This document shows positions 1 through 7,369 of a stretch of 64,000 bases of DNA, piece after piece. Position numbers and translations under genes: made by a program. This stretch comes from Streptomyces sp. PCS3-D2. GTDB lineage: Bacteria; Actinomycetota; Actinomycetes; Streptomycetales; Streptomycetaceae. Numbering within the stretch: the stretch's first letter is position 1; each line of letters opens with the position of its first letter. The stretch is from positions 1,798,001 through 1,862,000 of the forward strand of contig NZ_CP097800.1 of the NCBI RefSeq assembly GCF_000612545.2, given 5' to 3'. The notes under the pieces are model-generated. The model was not told the DNA's origin. It did not search any database and saw only the letters and a program-made list of their open reading frames with translations.

Positions 1-2
1 AA

Positions 3-1304
3 CGACTCACCCGGGAGACGATGCAGCTCGACGCGGAGATGAGCTCGATGATGAACGAGCGCTTCAACGTCTCCGGGGCCATGCTCGCCAAGCTCTACGG
101 ACGTTCGAAGGACGAGGTGGGCGCCTTCGCCGCCCGCGCTGGACGGGTGCGCGACATAGCCGTCAGCGGCATGGTCTACGGGCGGCTGCTCTTCATCATC
201 ATCACCGTGCTCACCTCCCTCACCACGGCCTTGGTGTACGGACTCGGGGGCTACCTCACCATCGACGGCACGCTGGCGATCGGCACGCTGGTCGCCATGG
301 TGACCTTGCTCCTGCGGCTGTACGGCCCGGTCAACCAGCTGTCGACCATGCAGGTCACAGCCATGACGGCCCTCGTCAGTTTCGACCGCGTCTTCGAGGT
401 CCTGGACCTCAAGCCACTCATCTCCGAGCGGCCCGACGCCCGGGAGCTCCCGGCGCGCGAACCGCAGGCCCCCGCACCGGACATCGAGTTCGACCGGGTG
501 AGCTTCCGGTACCCCTCCGCCGACGAGGTCTCCCTCGCCTCACTGGAGTCGATCGCGTTCCGCAAGCCCGAGCGGGGCGAGGGTGCCTTGACCCTGAGGG
601 AGTTGAGCTTCCGGGTGCCGTCGGGGAAGCTGACCGCCCTGGTCGGCCCCTCGGGTGCTGGAAAGACCACGATCAGCCACCTGGTTCCGCGGCTCTACGA
701 CCCCTCCTCGGGAGCCATCCGAATCGGTGGTCACGACGTGCGCGACCTGACCCTTCAGTCGCTGCGCGACACCGTCGGCGTGGTGACCCAGGACGCCCAC
801 ATGTTCCACGACACCGTGCGGGCCAACCTGTCGTACGCCCGGCCCGGCGCCTCCGAGCAGGAGCTGATCGACGCGTGCGTGGCCGCGCGGGTGTGGGACA
901 CCATCAGCGCCCTTCCTGAGGGCCTGGACACGGTGGTCGGCGATCGCGGCTATCGTCTCTCCGGCGGCGAGAAGCAGCGCTTCTCGCTGGCCCGGCTGCT
1001 ACTCAAGGCCCCGCCGGTCGTCGTCCTGGACGAGGCGACCGCGCACCTGGACTCCGAGTCCGAGGCTGCGGTCCAGCGCGCGCTGAAGACCACTCTGGCC
1101 GGCCGTACATCCCTGGTGATCGCGCACCGGCTGTCAACCATCCGTGAGGCCGATCAGATCCTGGTCGTCGAGGCCGGCAGCATCCGCGAGAGCGGTACGC
1201 ACGAGGAGCTGCTGGCCGCCGACGGGCTGTACGCGACGCTGTACCACACTCAGTTCGCCCAGCAGGCCGAGAGCGGCGTGGACGTCGCTTCCGAACTCCA
1301 CTGA
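3..1304 (+). CDS. ABC exporter, fused membrane/ATPase protein, 3' part (5' end outside window)
   Basis: The frame is open to the left edge, so this is the C-terminal part of a longer type I ABC exporter half-transporter. Counting from the first ATG at 21, residues 1-120 hold the end of the transmembrane domain with two hydrophobic segments (about 55-80 and 85-105). The nucleotide-binding domain follows: Walker A GPSGAGKTT at 209-217, signature LSGGEKQR at 313-320, Walker B VVVLDEAT just after, and the switch histidine in IAHRLST. Between the A-loop tyrosine (FRYPSA) and Walker A there is a loop of about 25 residues longer than in minimal ATPase domains. The substrate cannot be read from this fragment; export of the neighbouring peptide product is only a positional guess. 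The stop at 1302-1304 is followed by IS110-related DNA, so its original downstream context is broken. Confidence 0.9.
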   Translation, partial: RLTRETMQLDAEMSSMMNERFNVSGAMLAKLYGRSKDEVGAFAARAGRVRDIAVSGMVYGRLLFIIITVLTSLTTALVYGLGGYLTIDGTLAIGTLVAMVTLLLRLYGPVNQLSTMQVTAMTALVSFDRVFEVLDLKPLISERPDARELPAREPQAPAPDIEFDRVSFRYPSADEVSLASLESIAFRKPERGEGALTLRELSFRVPSGKLTALVGPSGAGKTTISHLVPRLYDPSSGAIRIGGHDVRDLTLQSLRDTVGVVTQDAHMFHDTVRANLSYARPGASEQELIDACVAARVWDTISALPEGLDTVVGDRGYRLSGGEKQRFSLARLLLKAPPVVVLDEATAHLDSESEAAVQRALKTTLAGRTSLVIAHRLSTIREADQILVVEAGSIRESGTHEELLAADGLYATLYHTQFAQQAESGVDVASELH

Positions 1305-1415
1305 CAGTGAGGATTGGCCAGGGCATCGCCTGAGGGCCTGACTCGTCCACTGACTGACGCTGTGGTTGTCCTTCACGGGAATCGTCGGCCTCTTGGGCGG
1401 TGCCGCTTGGCGTGT

Positions 1416-1493
1416 GGCCGGTCGGGCGTCTGTGACTTCATAGGAGCCCGGCCAAAGGTCCCATCACTGTCTTGTCCGTCTGCCCGACCGGCC
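1416..1493. repeat. 12-bp perfect inverted repeat at the left end of the IS110 relic
   Basis: Arms 1416-1427 and 1482-1493 (ggccggtcgggc and its exact complement) are separated by 54 nt and enclose the 8-bp word ataggagc. The repeat lies in the non-coding stretch just upstream of the transposase relic, where IS110-group elements carry a structured non-coding RNA. That role is inference; the palindrome itself is visible. Confidence 0.5.
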
Positions 1494-2616
1494 CGCGCCC
1501 TCCCATCGGTGAGCGTTGGAAGGGCAGCACACAACAGCATGGCAGCAGACCAGATAGCGGTGGTCGGTGGGATCGACACCCACGCCGATCTTCACCAGGC
1601 CGCGGTCATCGACAGCATCGGCCGGCACCTGGCCACCGAGCGGTTCGCCACCACCCCGGGACGGCTACCGCAAGCTGCTGGACTGGCTCCGCTCGCACGG
1701 CGAGGTCCTGGCCGTGGGCATCGAGGGGACCGGCGCCTACGGTGCCGAGATCGCCCGGTTCCTCACCGCCCGCGGTCTCGTCGTGGTGGAGGTGGACCGG
1801 CCCGACCGCAAGGCCCGCCGGAACAACGGCAAGTCCGATCCCATCGACGCCTACGCGGCCGCGACGGCGGTCCTGTCCGGTCGAGCCGGCGGGACGCCGA
1901 AGGCCAGAAACGGGATCGTGGAGGCCATCCGAGCCCTACGGGTGGTCCGCAAGAGCGCCGTCAAAGCCCGCACCCAGACGATCAACCAGGTCCGCACCCT
2001 GATCGTCACCGCCCCTCCCACGTCAGGGACAAGCTGCGCGGGCTGGCCACGAAAGAGCTCGTCGACACCCTTGCCCGCTCCCGCCCCACGGGTGAACCCG
2101 CCGACCCGGCCTGCGCGGTCCGCATCGCCCTGCGCCGGCTGGCCCGCCGCTACCAGACCCTGACCGAGGCGATCAGGGAAGCCGATCGGGAGATCGCACC
2201 GCTGGTCACCCAGGCCGCCCCAGACTCATCGCGCTGCCCGGCATCGGCCCCGAAACCGCAGGCCAACTGCTGGCCAGCGCCGGTGACAACCCACAACGGC
2301 TCCACTCCGAAGCCGCCTTCGCCCACCTCTGCGGAGCCGCCCCCGTCCCAGCCTCCTCCGGACGCACCAACCGCCACCGGCTCAACCGCGGAGGCGACCG
2401 GCACGCCAACAACGCACTCCACACCATCGTCCTGGTCCGCATGAACGACCAGCGCACGAAGGACTACGTCGCCCGGCGCACCGCCGAAGGCATGGTCAAG
2501 AAGGACATCGTCCGCTGCCTGAAACGGTTCGTCGCCCGCGAGGTCTACCGCCACCTACCCCGCCCGACCCAAAGCCCCGAACCGCTCCCGCAGACCGCTT
2601 GACGATCTATAGGAGC
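1440..2616 (+). mobile_element. Decayed IS110-family insertion sequence
   Basis: The element is recognised from its IS110-type (DEDD/Transposase_20) coding remnant at 1539-2602. The word ataggagc occurs at 1440-1447, upstream of the gene, and again at 2609-2616, seven bases after the stop codon. I take these as approximate ends. IS110 elements usually lack terminal inverted repeats, so the borders are tentative. It sits between an ABC exporter gene and an ABC ATPase gene, and probably pushed the exporter's terminator (2652-2688) away from its gene. Confidence 0.6.
1539..2602 (+). pseudogene. IS110-family transposase, broken by at least three frameshifts
   Basis: Translation runs through all three frames. 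From ATG 1539 the product begins MAADQIAVVGGIDTHADLH, the DEDD N-terminal motif. Near 1655-1667 it shifts +1 into a frame carrying AVGIEGTGAYG and NGKSDPIDAYAA. Near 2013-2025 it returns to the first frame (LRGLATKELVDTLARSR). Near 2218-2224 it moves to the third frame with the C-terminal motifs LIALPGIGPETAGQLL, ASSGRTNRHRLNRGGDRHAN and the stop TGA at 2600-2602. The order and content of motifs match a full IS110 transposase of about 350 residues. Three independent shifts make a functional enzyme very unlikely. Sequencing error is possible for one shift but not an attractive explanation for three. Confidence 0.85.
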
Positions 2617-2651
2617 TTCCCACCCCTCCCCCAGCGCTGCCCCCCACACCA

Positions 2652-2688
2652 GCCGCCGGCCGCCTCAGCACCACAGGCGGCCGGCGGC
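2652..2688 (+). terminator. 14-bp GC-rich hairpin, probable terminator
   Basis: Arms 2652-2665 and 2675-2688 are perfectly complementary with a 9-nt loop. There is no clear T-tract, as is common in streptomycetes. It lies downstream of the IS110 relic and 110 bp before the next gene. It may be the original terminator of the ABC exporter gene ending at 1304, now displaced by the insertion. Confidence 0.55.
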
Positions 2689-2798
2689 CGCGTTGTCGGC
2701 CGGACATCCCATTCCGCTACATCGCAAGGATGACCCCATGCCCGTATTACCTCCGTGGGCCGATGCCCCGACCCGCCCGCTCTTCATAGGTTCGTGCC

Positions 2799-3506
2799 AT
2801 GACCAGTGAGAACAGCACAGGCCAGGTCGTCGTACGGCTGGACGATGTGCGCAAGGAGTACGGGCAGTCGGTCGCCCTGGACGGCGTGTCGTTGGAGATC
2901 CGGGCCGGTGAGGCCGTGGCGGTGATGGGGCCGTCCGGCTGCGGCAAGTCCACGCTGCTCAACATGATCGCGGGACTCGACCGGCCCACCTCCGGGACGA
3001 TCAATGTGCACGGCGACGACGTGGGCAGTCTGAACGAGACGGGCCTGGCGCTGTTCCGGCGTCACCGGATCGGCATGGTTTTCCAGTTCTTCAACCTGCT
3101 CGACGACCTGTCGGCGATCGACAACGTGGCACTCGCCGCGCAGCTGACCGGCACCTCGGCCAGGGAGGCGCGCAAGCGCGCGCTGGAACTCCTCGACAAC
3201 CTCGGGGTTGCGGACCGGCGGAACAACTATCCGGCGACACTCAGCGGCGGCCAGCGCCAGCGGGTTGCGGTGGCCCGGGCGTTGATGAACCGTCCGGCCC
3301 TGCTGCTGGCGGACGAGCCGACTGGCGCCCTCGACCGGCAGAGCGGTGAGCAGGTGATGAAGCTGCTGCTCGACCTCAACCAGATGGGCCAGACGTTGCT
3401 GATCGTCACCCACGACCCGCTCCTCGCCGAGCGGTGCGCCAGCCGTCTGATCGAGTTCGAAGACGGCCGGATCGCCCGTGAGAGCGCCATGGAGCGAGCC
3501 GTATGA
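2799..3506 (+). CDS. ABC transporter ATP-binding protein, MacB/LolD type
   Basis: This 235-residue ATPase has all cassette motifs: Walker A GPSGCGKST at 44-52, Q-loop in MVFQFFNLL, signature LSGGQRQR at 148-155, Walker B LLLADEPTG right after, and switch His in IVTHD. Length and sequence are typical of the ATPases that power FtsX-like permeases (MacB/LolD/LptB-like exporter subgroup). Its stop overlaps the start of the permease gene by 4 nt (ATGA), so the two proteins are co-translated partners. The region before ATG 2799 has only a weak Shine-Dalgarno (agg about 10 nt upstream). Such pairs export peptides, lipoproteins or lipids; the actual cargo is unknown. Confidence 0.92.
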   Translation: MTSENSTGQVVVRLDDVRKEYGQSVALDGVSLEIRAGEAVAVMGPSGCGKSTLLNMIAGLDRPTSGTINVHGDDVGSLNETGLALFRRHRIGMVFQFFNLLDDLSAIDNVALAAQLTGTSAREARKRALELLDNLGVADRRNNYPATLSGGQRQRVAVARALMNRPALLLADEPTGALDRQSGEQVMKLLLDLNQMGQTLLIVTHDPLLAERCASRLIEFEDGRIARESAMERAV

Positions 3507-5839
3507 GCGCCGTATGGCAGGCCGCTTGGGCGGCCGTGAAGCGGCGCAGACTCCAGACGGTCGTGATCAGCATCGTTGTCCTGCTGTCGACCGCCACGAT
3601 GGTCATAGCGCTGGGGCTGCTGGACGCCGCCTCCAGTCCCTTCGAGCGCGCGTTCACCGAACAGCGCGGCGCGCACGCCGTCGCGGCGTTCGACACTGGC
3701 AGGGTCTCCCGAGAGCAACTGGCCGACACCGCCCGGCAGCCGGGCGTGGAAGCCGCCGCCGGACCCTTCGGGCAGACCTCGGTGAGCCTGGCTCCGGGCA
3801 GCGTCTCCTTCCTGACGGGTCCGCTCACCGTGGTCGGCCGCGCTGACCCGGACGGCCCGGTGGACAAGGTGAAGCTGTGGAGCGGCCACTGGGCCACCGC
3901 GCCCGGCGAGATCGTCGTGAACGCGACTCCCCCCGCGGTCGGCACCATGGCTCCGTTCCCCCTCGGCGAGAAGATCGTCACCCCTGACGGCACCCAGCTG
4001 TCCATCGTCGGCTACGCCTACACCCTGAGCCGGACCGCCGATGCCTGGGTCTCGCCCGCGCAGATGGAGGCCATGCATCCGACGGCCACCCAGATGCTCT
4101 ACCGCTTCGCCTCCTCGGCGACGCAGGCCGACATCGACCGCGACATGGCCGACGTCACCGCCGGGCTGCCGAAGGACTCGCTGCTGGCCGCGCAGTCCTA
4201 CCTCACGGTCAAGCAGGACATCGCCTCCGGTCCGGGGGTCTACGTTCCCTTCCTCTTGGTCTTCGGCGTCCTCGGGGTGCTCGTCGCCCTGCTGATCGTC
4301 GCCAACGTCATCAGCGGCGCGGTGGTCTCCGGGTTCCGGCACATCGGCGTTCTGAAGTCGCTGGGCTTCACCCCGCGCCAAGTGGTCTCCGTCTACCTGC
4401 TGATGGTGACGCTGCCCACGGTGCTCGGGTGCGTCGTCGGCACCGTCGGCGGCGCGCTGGCCACGAAGCCGCTGCTGACCAGCGCCTTCCAGGGCATGGG
4501 CATGGACCTGAACAGCGTGAGCCTCAACCTGTGGGTGTGCGCGGCGGCGATGGTCACGATGACCGCGGTCGTCGTCCTCGCCGCGGCCGTTCCGGCGATG
4601 CGGGCTCACCGTCTCTCCGCCGCCGAGGCGATCAGCGCGGGCAGCGCCCCGCGCCCCGGACGCGGTCTGCGGATCCAGCGCAGGCTCAGCGGAAGCCGGC
4701 TGCCCCGCTCGATCAGCCTGGGCCTGGGCCTTCCCTTCGCCCGGCCCGGCCGCAGCGCGATGACGCTGGTGGCGGTCCTCCTCGGGGTGACCACGGCCAC
4801 CTTCGCGACCGGCCTGGTCGGTACGGTCACCCAGTTCGGGAAGGCCACGACTCACGCGTCGGCCGCCCAGATCACCGTGCAGCCGGGCCAGCCGCAGTTC
4901 GGCGAGACCGCCGCGAAGCTCGACGACCAGCACGTCGAGTCGATGCTGCGCACCCTGGACGGCACCCGCCACGTGACCGTCGACGCGCACGTCCCGGTGT
5001 CCATCGTCGGTTCCGCGCAAGGCGTGGTCGCCGACTTCCTGCGGGGGGACTACTCCACCCTGGGCTTCCAGGACCAGATCGTCACCGGGCACTGGGTCGA
5101 GGGGCCCGGCGAGATCGCCGTGTCCTCCGCCTTCCTGCACAAGCGGGGGCTGGAGGTCGGCGACCAGCTCACCCTGGAGGTCGGCGGCAAGCAGACCCGG
5201 ACCACGATCGTCGGTTCGCTCATGGGCCAGCAGGAATCGCTCTACGCGGACTGGGGGACGCTGTCCCCGCTCGCTCTGGACGTCAGCCGTCTCAACTCCC
5301 GCTTCCAGTACCTGGTCCAGGTCGTCCCCGGTACCGACATCGGCCGCTTCACCTCCGCCGTAAAGTCGGCCGACGAGGGGCTCTACTCGCGCGGGAACGA
5401 GACCACGACCACGTTCACCGCGGCCGTGATCGGTCTGTCGTCGGTGCTCACCCTGATGCTCGCCGCGGTCGCGGCGATGGGTGTCTTCAACACCGTCGTC
5501 CTCAATACCCGAGAGCGCCGTCGCGACCTGGGCATGCTCCAGTCGATCGGCATGACGCCGCGACAAGTGATCGCGATGACGGTGACGTCCATGGCGGCGA
5601 TGGGAGCGATCGGCGGGCTGCTCGGCATCCCGGTGGGCGTCCTCGCCCACCGCGTGATCATGCCGATCGCGGGCAAGGCGGCCAACGTCGACCTCGCGCG
5701 GAGCACCATGGACGTGTGGCACACGCCGGTCCTGGTCATGCTGGGCTTCGCGGGCATCGTGATCGCGGTCGTGGGGGCGTACCTCCCGGCCCGTGCGACC
5801 ACCCGCCTGACGATCGCGGAGGCACTGCACAACGAGTGA
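3503..5839 (+). CDS. FtsX-like ABC transporter permease (duplicated MacB-type)
   Basis: This 778-residue inner-membrane permease has two FtsX units. Hydrophobic segments lie at about 20-42, 253-282, 300-325, 345-372, 412-435, and three near the C-terminus (around 640-770), separated by two large extracytoplasmic domains. The repeated phrase GVLKSLGFTPRQV / GMLQSIGMTPRQV in the two halves marks the coupling region typical of FtsX permeases. It overlaps the ATPase gene by 4 nt and is followed by a strong hairpin, so the two genes form a two-gene operon. Being beside an NRPS locus makes a role in peptide export or self-protection plausible, but this is inference from position. Many actinomycete genomes carry such pairs elsewhere. 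Confidence 0.9.
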   Translation: MSAVWQAAWAAVKRRRLQTVVISIVVLLSTATMVIALGLLDAASSPFERAFTEQRGAHAVAAFDTGRVSREQLADTARQPGVEAAAGPFGQTSVSLAPGSVSFLTGPLTVVGRADPDGPVDKVKLWSGHWATAPGEIVVNATPPAVGTMAPFPLGEKIVTPDGTQLSIVGYAYTLSRTADAWVSPAQMEAMHPTATQMLYRFASSATQADIDRDMADVTAGLPKDSLLAAQSYLTVKQDIASGPGVYVPFLLVFGVLGVLVALLIVANVISGAVVSGFRHIGVLKSLGFTPRQVVSVYLLMVTLPTVLGCVVGTVGGALATKPLLTSAFQGMGMDLNSVSLNLWVCAAAMVTMTAVVVLAAAVPAMRAHRLSAAEAISAGSAPRPGRGLRIQRRLSGSRLPRSISLGLGLPFARPGRSAMTLVAVLLGVTTATFATGLVGTVTQFGKATTHASAAQITVQPGQPQFGETAAKLDDQHVESMLRTLDGTRHVTVDAHVPVSIVGSAQGVVADFLRGDYSTLGFQDQIVTGHWVEGPGEIAVSSAFLHKRGLEVGDQLTLEVGGKQTRTTIVGSLMGQQESLYADWGTLSPLALDVSRLNSRFQYLVQVVPGTDIGRFTSAVKSADEGLYSRGNETTTTFTAAVIGLSSVLTLMLAAVAAMGVFNTVVLNTRERRRDLGMLQSIGMTPRQVIAMTVTSMAAMGAIGGLLGIPVGVLAHRVIMPIAGKAANVDLARSTMDVWHTPVLVMLGFAGIVIAVVGAYLPARATTRLTIAEALHNE

Positions 5840-5877
5840 CGTCCGGCCGCTCCACGACCGGATACCGGAACCTCCCG

Positions 5878-5919
5878 ACGCGCGGACGCGACGACCTGAT
5901 GGTCGTCGCGTCCGCGCGT
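5878..5919 (+). terminator. 19-bp perfect hairpin terminator
   Basis: Arms 5878-5896 and 5901-5919 are exact complements with a 4-nt loop (tgat). It sits 38 nt after the FtsX permease stop and most likely ends the ABC operon. No T-tract follows. Confidence 0.85.
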
Positions 5920-6141
5920 TCACGCATGCCTTCCAGACCTTTCGCGGCAAAGGTACGCGTGCCAGGATGACGAGATCTCTACCCCCGTCGAGGGGTTTAC
6001 CGAAAGCCGTCGATCCGGCATTTCCGCCGTCGCTCGAAAACGGCACACGGCATCGAATGCGTGGCGCTTCACGGGAAATTCATGACCGCCGCGAATTCAC
6101 GTGACCACGTACCCGCAGACAGCGGAACGAGCTGTCCGATC
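5920..6141. other. Intergenic region before the dehydratase gene; no gene seen
   Basis: No credible coding frame. The stretch is less GC-rich than its surroundings (for example around 5990-6030 and 6070-6100), as expected for a promoter region, but I cannot assign -35/-10 boxes with confidence. In-frame GTG (6061) and ATG (6082) codons exist here but lack a ribosome binding site. Confidence 0.4.
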
Positions 6142-6147
6142 AGGAGG
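6142..6147 (+). promoter_or_regulatory. Ribosome binding site that decides the dehydratase start
   Basis: A perfect aggagg lies 12 nt before GTG 6160. The two earlier in-frame starts (GTG 6061, ATG 6082) have no comparable site, so 6160 is preferred. Confidence 0.6.
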
Positions 6148-6159
6148 GAGACGGGCGCT

Positions 6160-7194
6160 GTGCGCGAGCCCGTAGGCAGCGTGGCTGCCACCGACACCAG
6201 GTCACCGAGGCTGGACCGCGGTGACATCGACGAAGCAGCGCGCCGGCTGACCGGCCGGGTGTGGAAGACCCCTGTGCTTCGCTCCGACCAGCTGGACGCG
6301 CTCTGCGGCGCGCGGCTGTGGCTCAAGACCGAGAACCTGCAGCGCGGCGGGTCCTTCAAGGTCCGGGGTGCCCTGCTGGCCCTGGAGCGGCTGGCCGCCT
6401 CGGGAAGCCGGGGCGTGATCGCGCAGAGCACCGGCAACCACGCCATCGCGGTCGCGCTCGCCGCCCGCGAGTACGCGTTGCCCACGGTCGTGGTGCTCCC
6501 CTCCGACGCCGCACCGGCCAAGATCCGCCGGATCCGGGAGGCCGGTGCCGACGTGGTGACGGCCGGGACGGTGCTCGCCGAACGGGTCGCCGTGGTGGAG
6601 GAACTGCGCGAGCTGCACGGTTACGACGTCATCGATCCGTACGAGAACCCCCATGTGGTCGCGGGACAGGGAACCGCCACGGCCGAGCTGATCGGCCAGG
6701 TCACCGCGCAAGGCGGGAAGCTGGACGCAGTGATCGTGCCCATCGGCGGCGGCAGCGCCGTCGCCGGCGCCGCTCTGGCGGCCACGGGGCAGGACGTCGC
6801 GGTGATCGGGGCCGAGCCGCGGGCCGTACCCGCCTTCACCGAGGCCCTGCGCGCCGGTCGGCCGGTGACCGTGCCCGGCGGCCCGACCATCGCCGACGGG
6901 CTGCGCCCCGACCGGATCGGCGCTCTGCCCTTCGACCTCGCGCACCGGGCGGTCAGCGGCGTCGTGACGGTGTCGGAGACCGCCATCGCCGACGCGCTGC
7001 GCGCCGCGTTCCTGCACGCGCGGCTGGTCATCGAGCCGGCCGCGGCGACCGCGCTCGCCGCGGCCCTGGAGCATGCGTCCGGACACGGCACCGACGTCGG
7101 GGTCCTGCTCAGCGGCGGCAACGTCGAACCGAGCCTGGTGACGTCACTGCTGGCGGACCACGAAGTCCCGGCCCTGCACACCGCGTCGCGCTGA
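6160..7194 (+). CDS. Threonine/serine dehydratase-like PLP enzyme
   Basis: A fold-type II PLP enzyme of 344 residues if started at GTG 6160; a start at 6061 would add 33 residues with no family counterpart. Visible landmarks: Schiff-base lysine in GGSFKVRGA (Lys67), substrate loop STGNHAIAVA at about 90-99, phosphate-binding loop GGGSA at 196-200, and the C-terminal SGGN cofactor-contact motif. There is no regulatory ACT domain, so it resembles catabolic or biosynthetic threonine dehydratases, serine dehydratases and related racemases rather than feedback-controlled biosynthetic IlvA. Family chemistry is deamination of Thr/Ser to a 2-keto acid. It converges on the NRPS locus and could supply 2-oxobutyrate or a modified amino-acid precursor, but nothing in the sequence proves a link to the peptide. 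Confidence 0.85.
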   Translation: MREPVGSVAATDTRSPRLDRGDIDEAARRLTGRVWKTPVLRSDQLDALCGARLWLKTENLQRGGSFKVRGALLALERLAASGSRGVIAQSTGNHAIAVALAAREYALPTVVVLPSDAAPAKIRRIREAGADVVTAGTVLAERVAVVEELRELHGYDVIDPYENPHVVAGQGTATAELIGQVTAQGGKLDAVIVPIGGGSAVAGAALAATGQDVAVIGAEPRAVPAFTEALRAGRPVTVPGGPTIADGLRPDRIGALPFDLAHRAVSGVVTVSETAIADALRAAFLHARLVIEPAAATALAAALEHASGHGTDVGVLLSGGNVEPSLVTSLLADHEVPALHTASR

Positions 7195-7212
7195 AGCCCG
7201 CGGCTCGTACAC

Positions 7213-7285
7213 CAAGAGATCGAGGGTGGACCGAACGCCCCGACGAAATCCTCGTCGGGGCGTTCGGTCCACCCTCGATCTCTTG
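7213..7285. terminator. 34-bp perfect hairpin between convergent genes
   Basis: Arms 7213-7246 and 7252-7285 are exactly complementary over 34 bp with a 5-nt loop (aatcc). It begins 18 nt after the dehydratase stop. Being symmetrical, it can end transcription from both sides. Confidence 0.9.
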
Positions 7286-7300
7286 CCCGCAGGGCACGGC

Positions 7301-7337
7301 GACGCGGCGGGATCCGCCGAGCGGATCCCGCCGCGTC
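7301..7337. terminator. 17-bp perfect hairpin, second of three
   Basis: Arms 7301-7317 and 7321-7337 are exact complements with a 3-nt loop (cga). It lies between the long hairpin and the end of NRPS gene D. Confidence 0.8.
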
Positions 7338-7338
7338 A

Positions 7339-7364
7339 CCCCGGGCGGCTCACGCCGCCCGGGG
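7339..7364 (-). terminator. 11-bp GC-only hairpin just after NRPS gene D
   Basis: Arms 7339-7349 and 7354-7364 (ccccgggcggc and its complement) with loop tcac. It starts 5 nt beyond the stop codon of the thioesterase-bearing synthetase. Confidence 0.75.
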
Positions 7365-7369
7365 AATCA

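Noticed and set aside
1314-2444. Single intact gene of 376 codons in the IS110 region
   Set aside because: Only parts of the frame match the transposase; the rest is Arg/Pro-rich out-of-frame translation. The transposase motifs are spread over three frames.
3227-6046. Minus-strand frame of 939 codons opposite the ABC ATPase and permease genes
   Set aside because: Composition typical of a high-GC shadow frame. The plus strand carries clear ABC transporter motifs over the same DNA.
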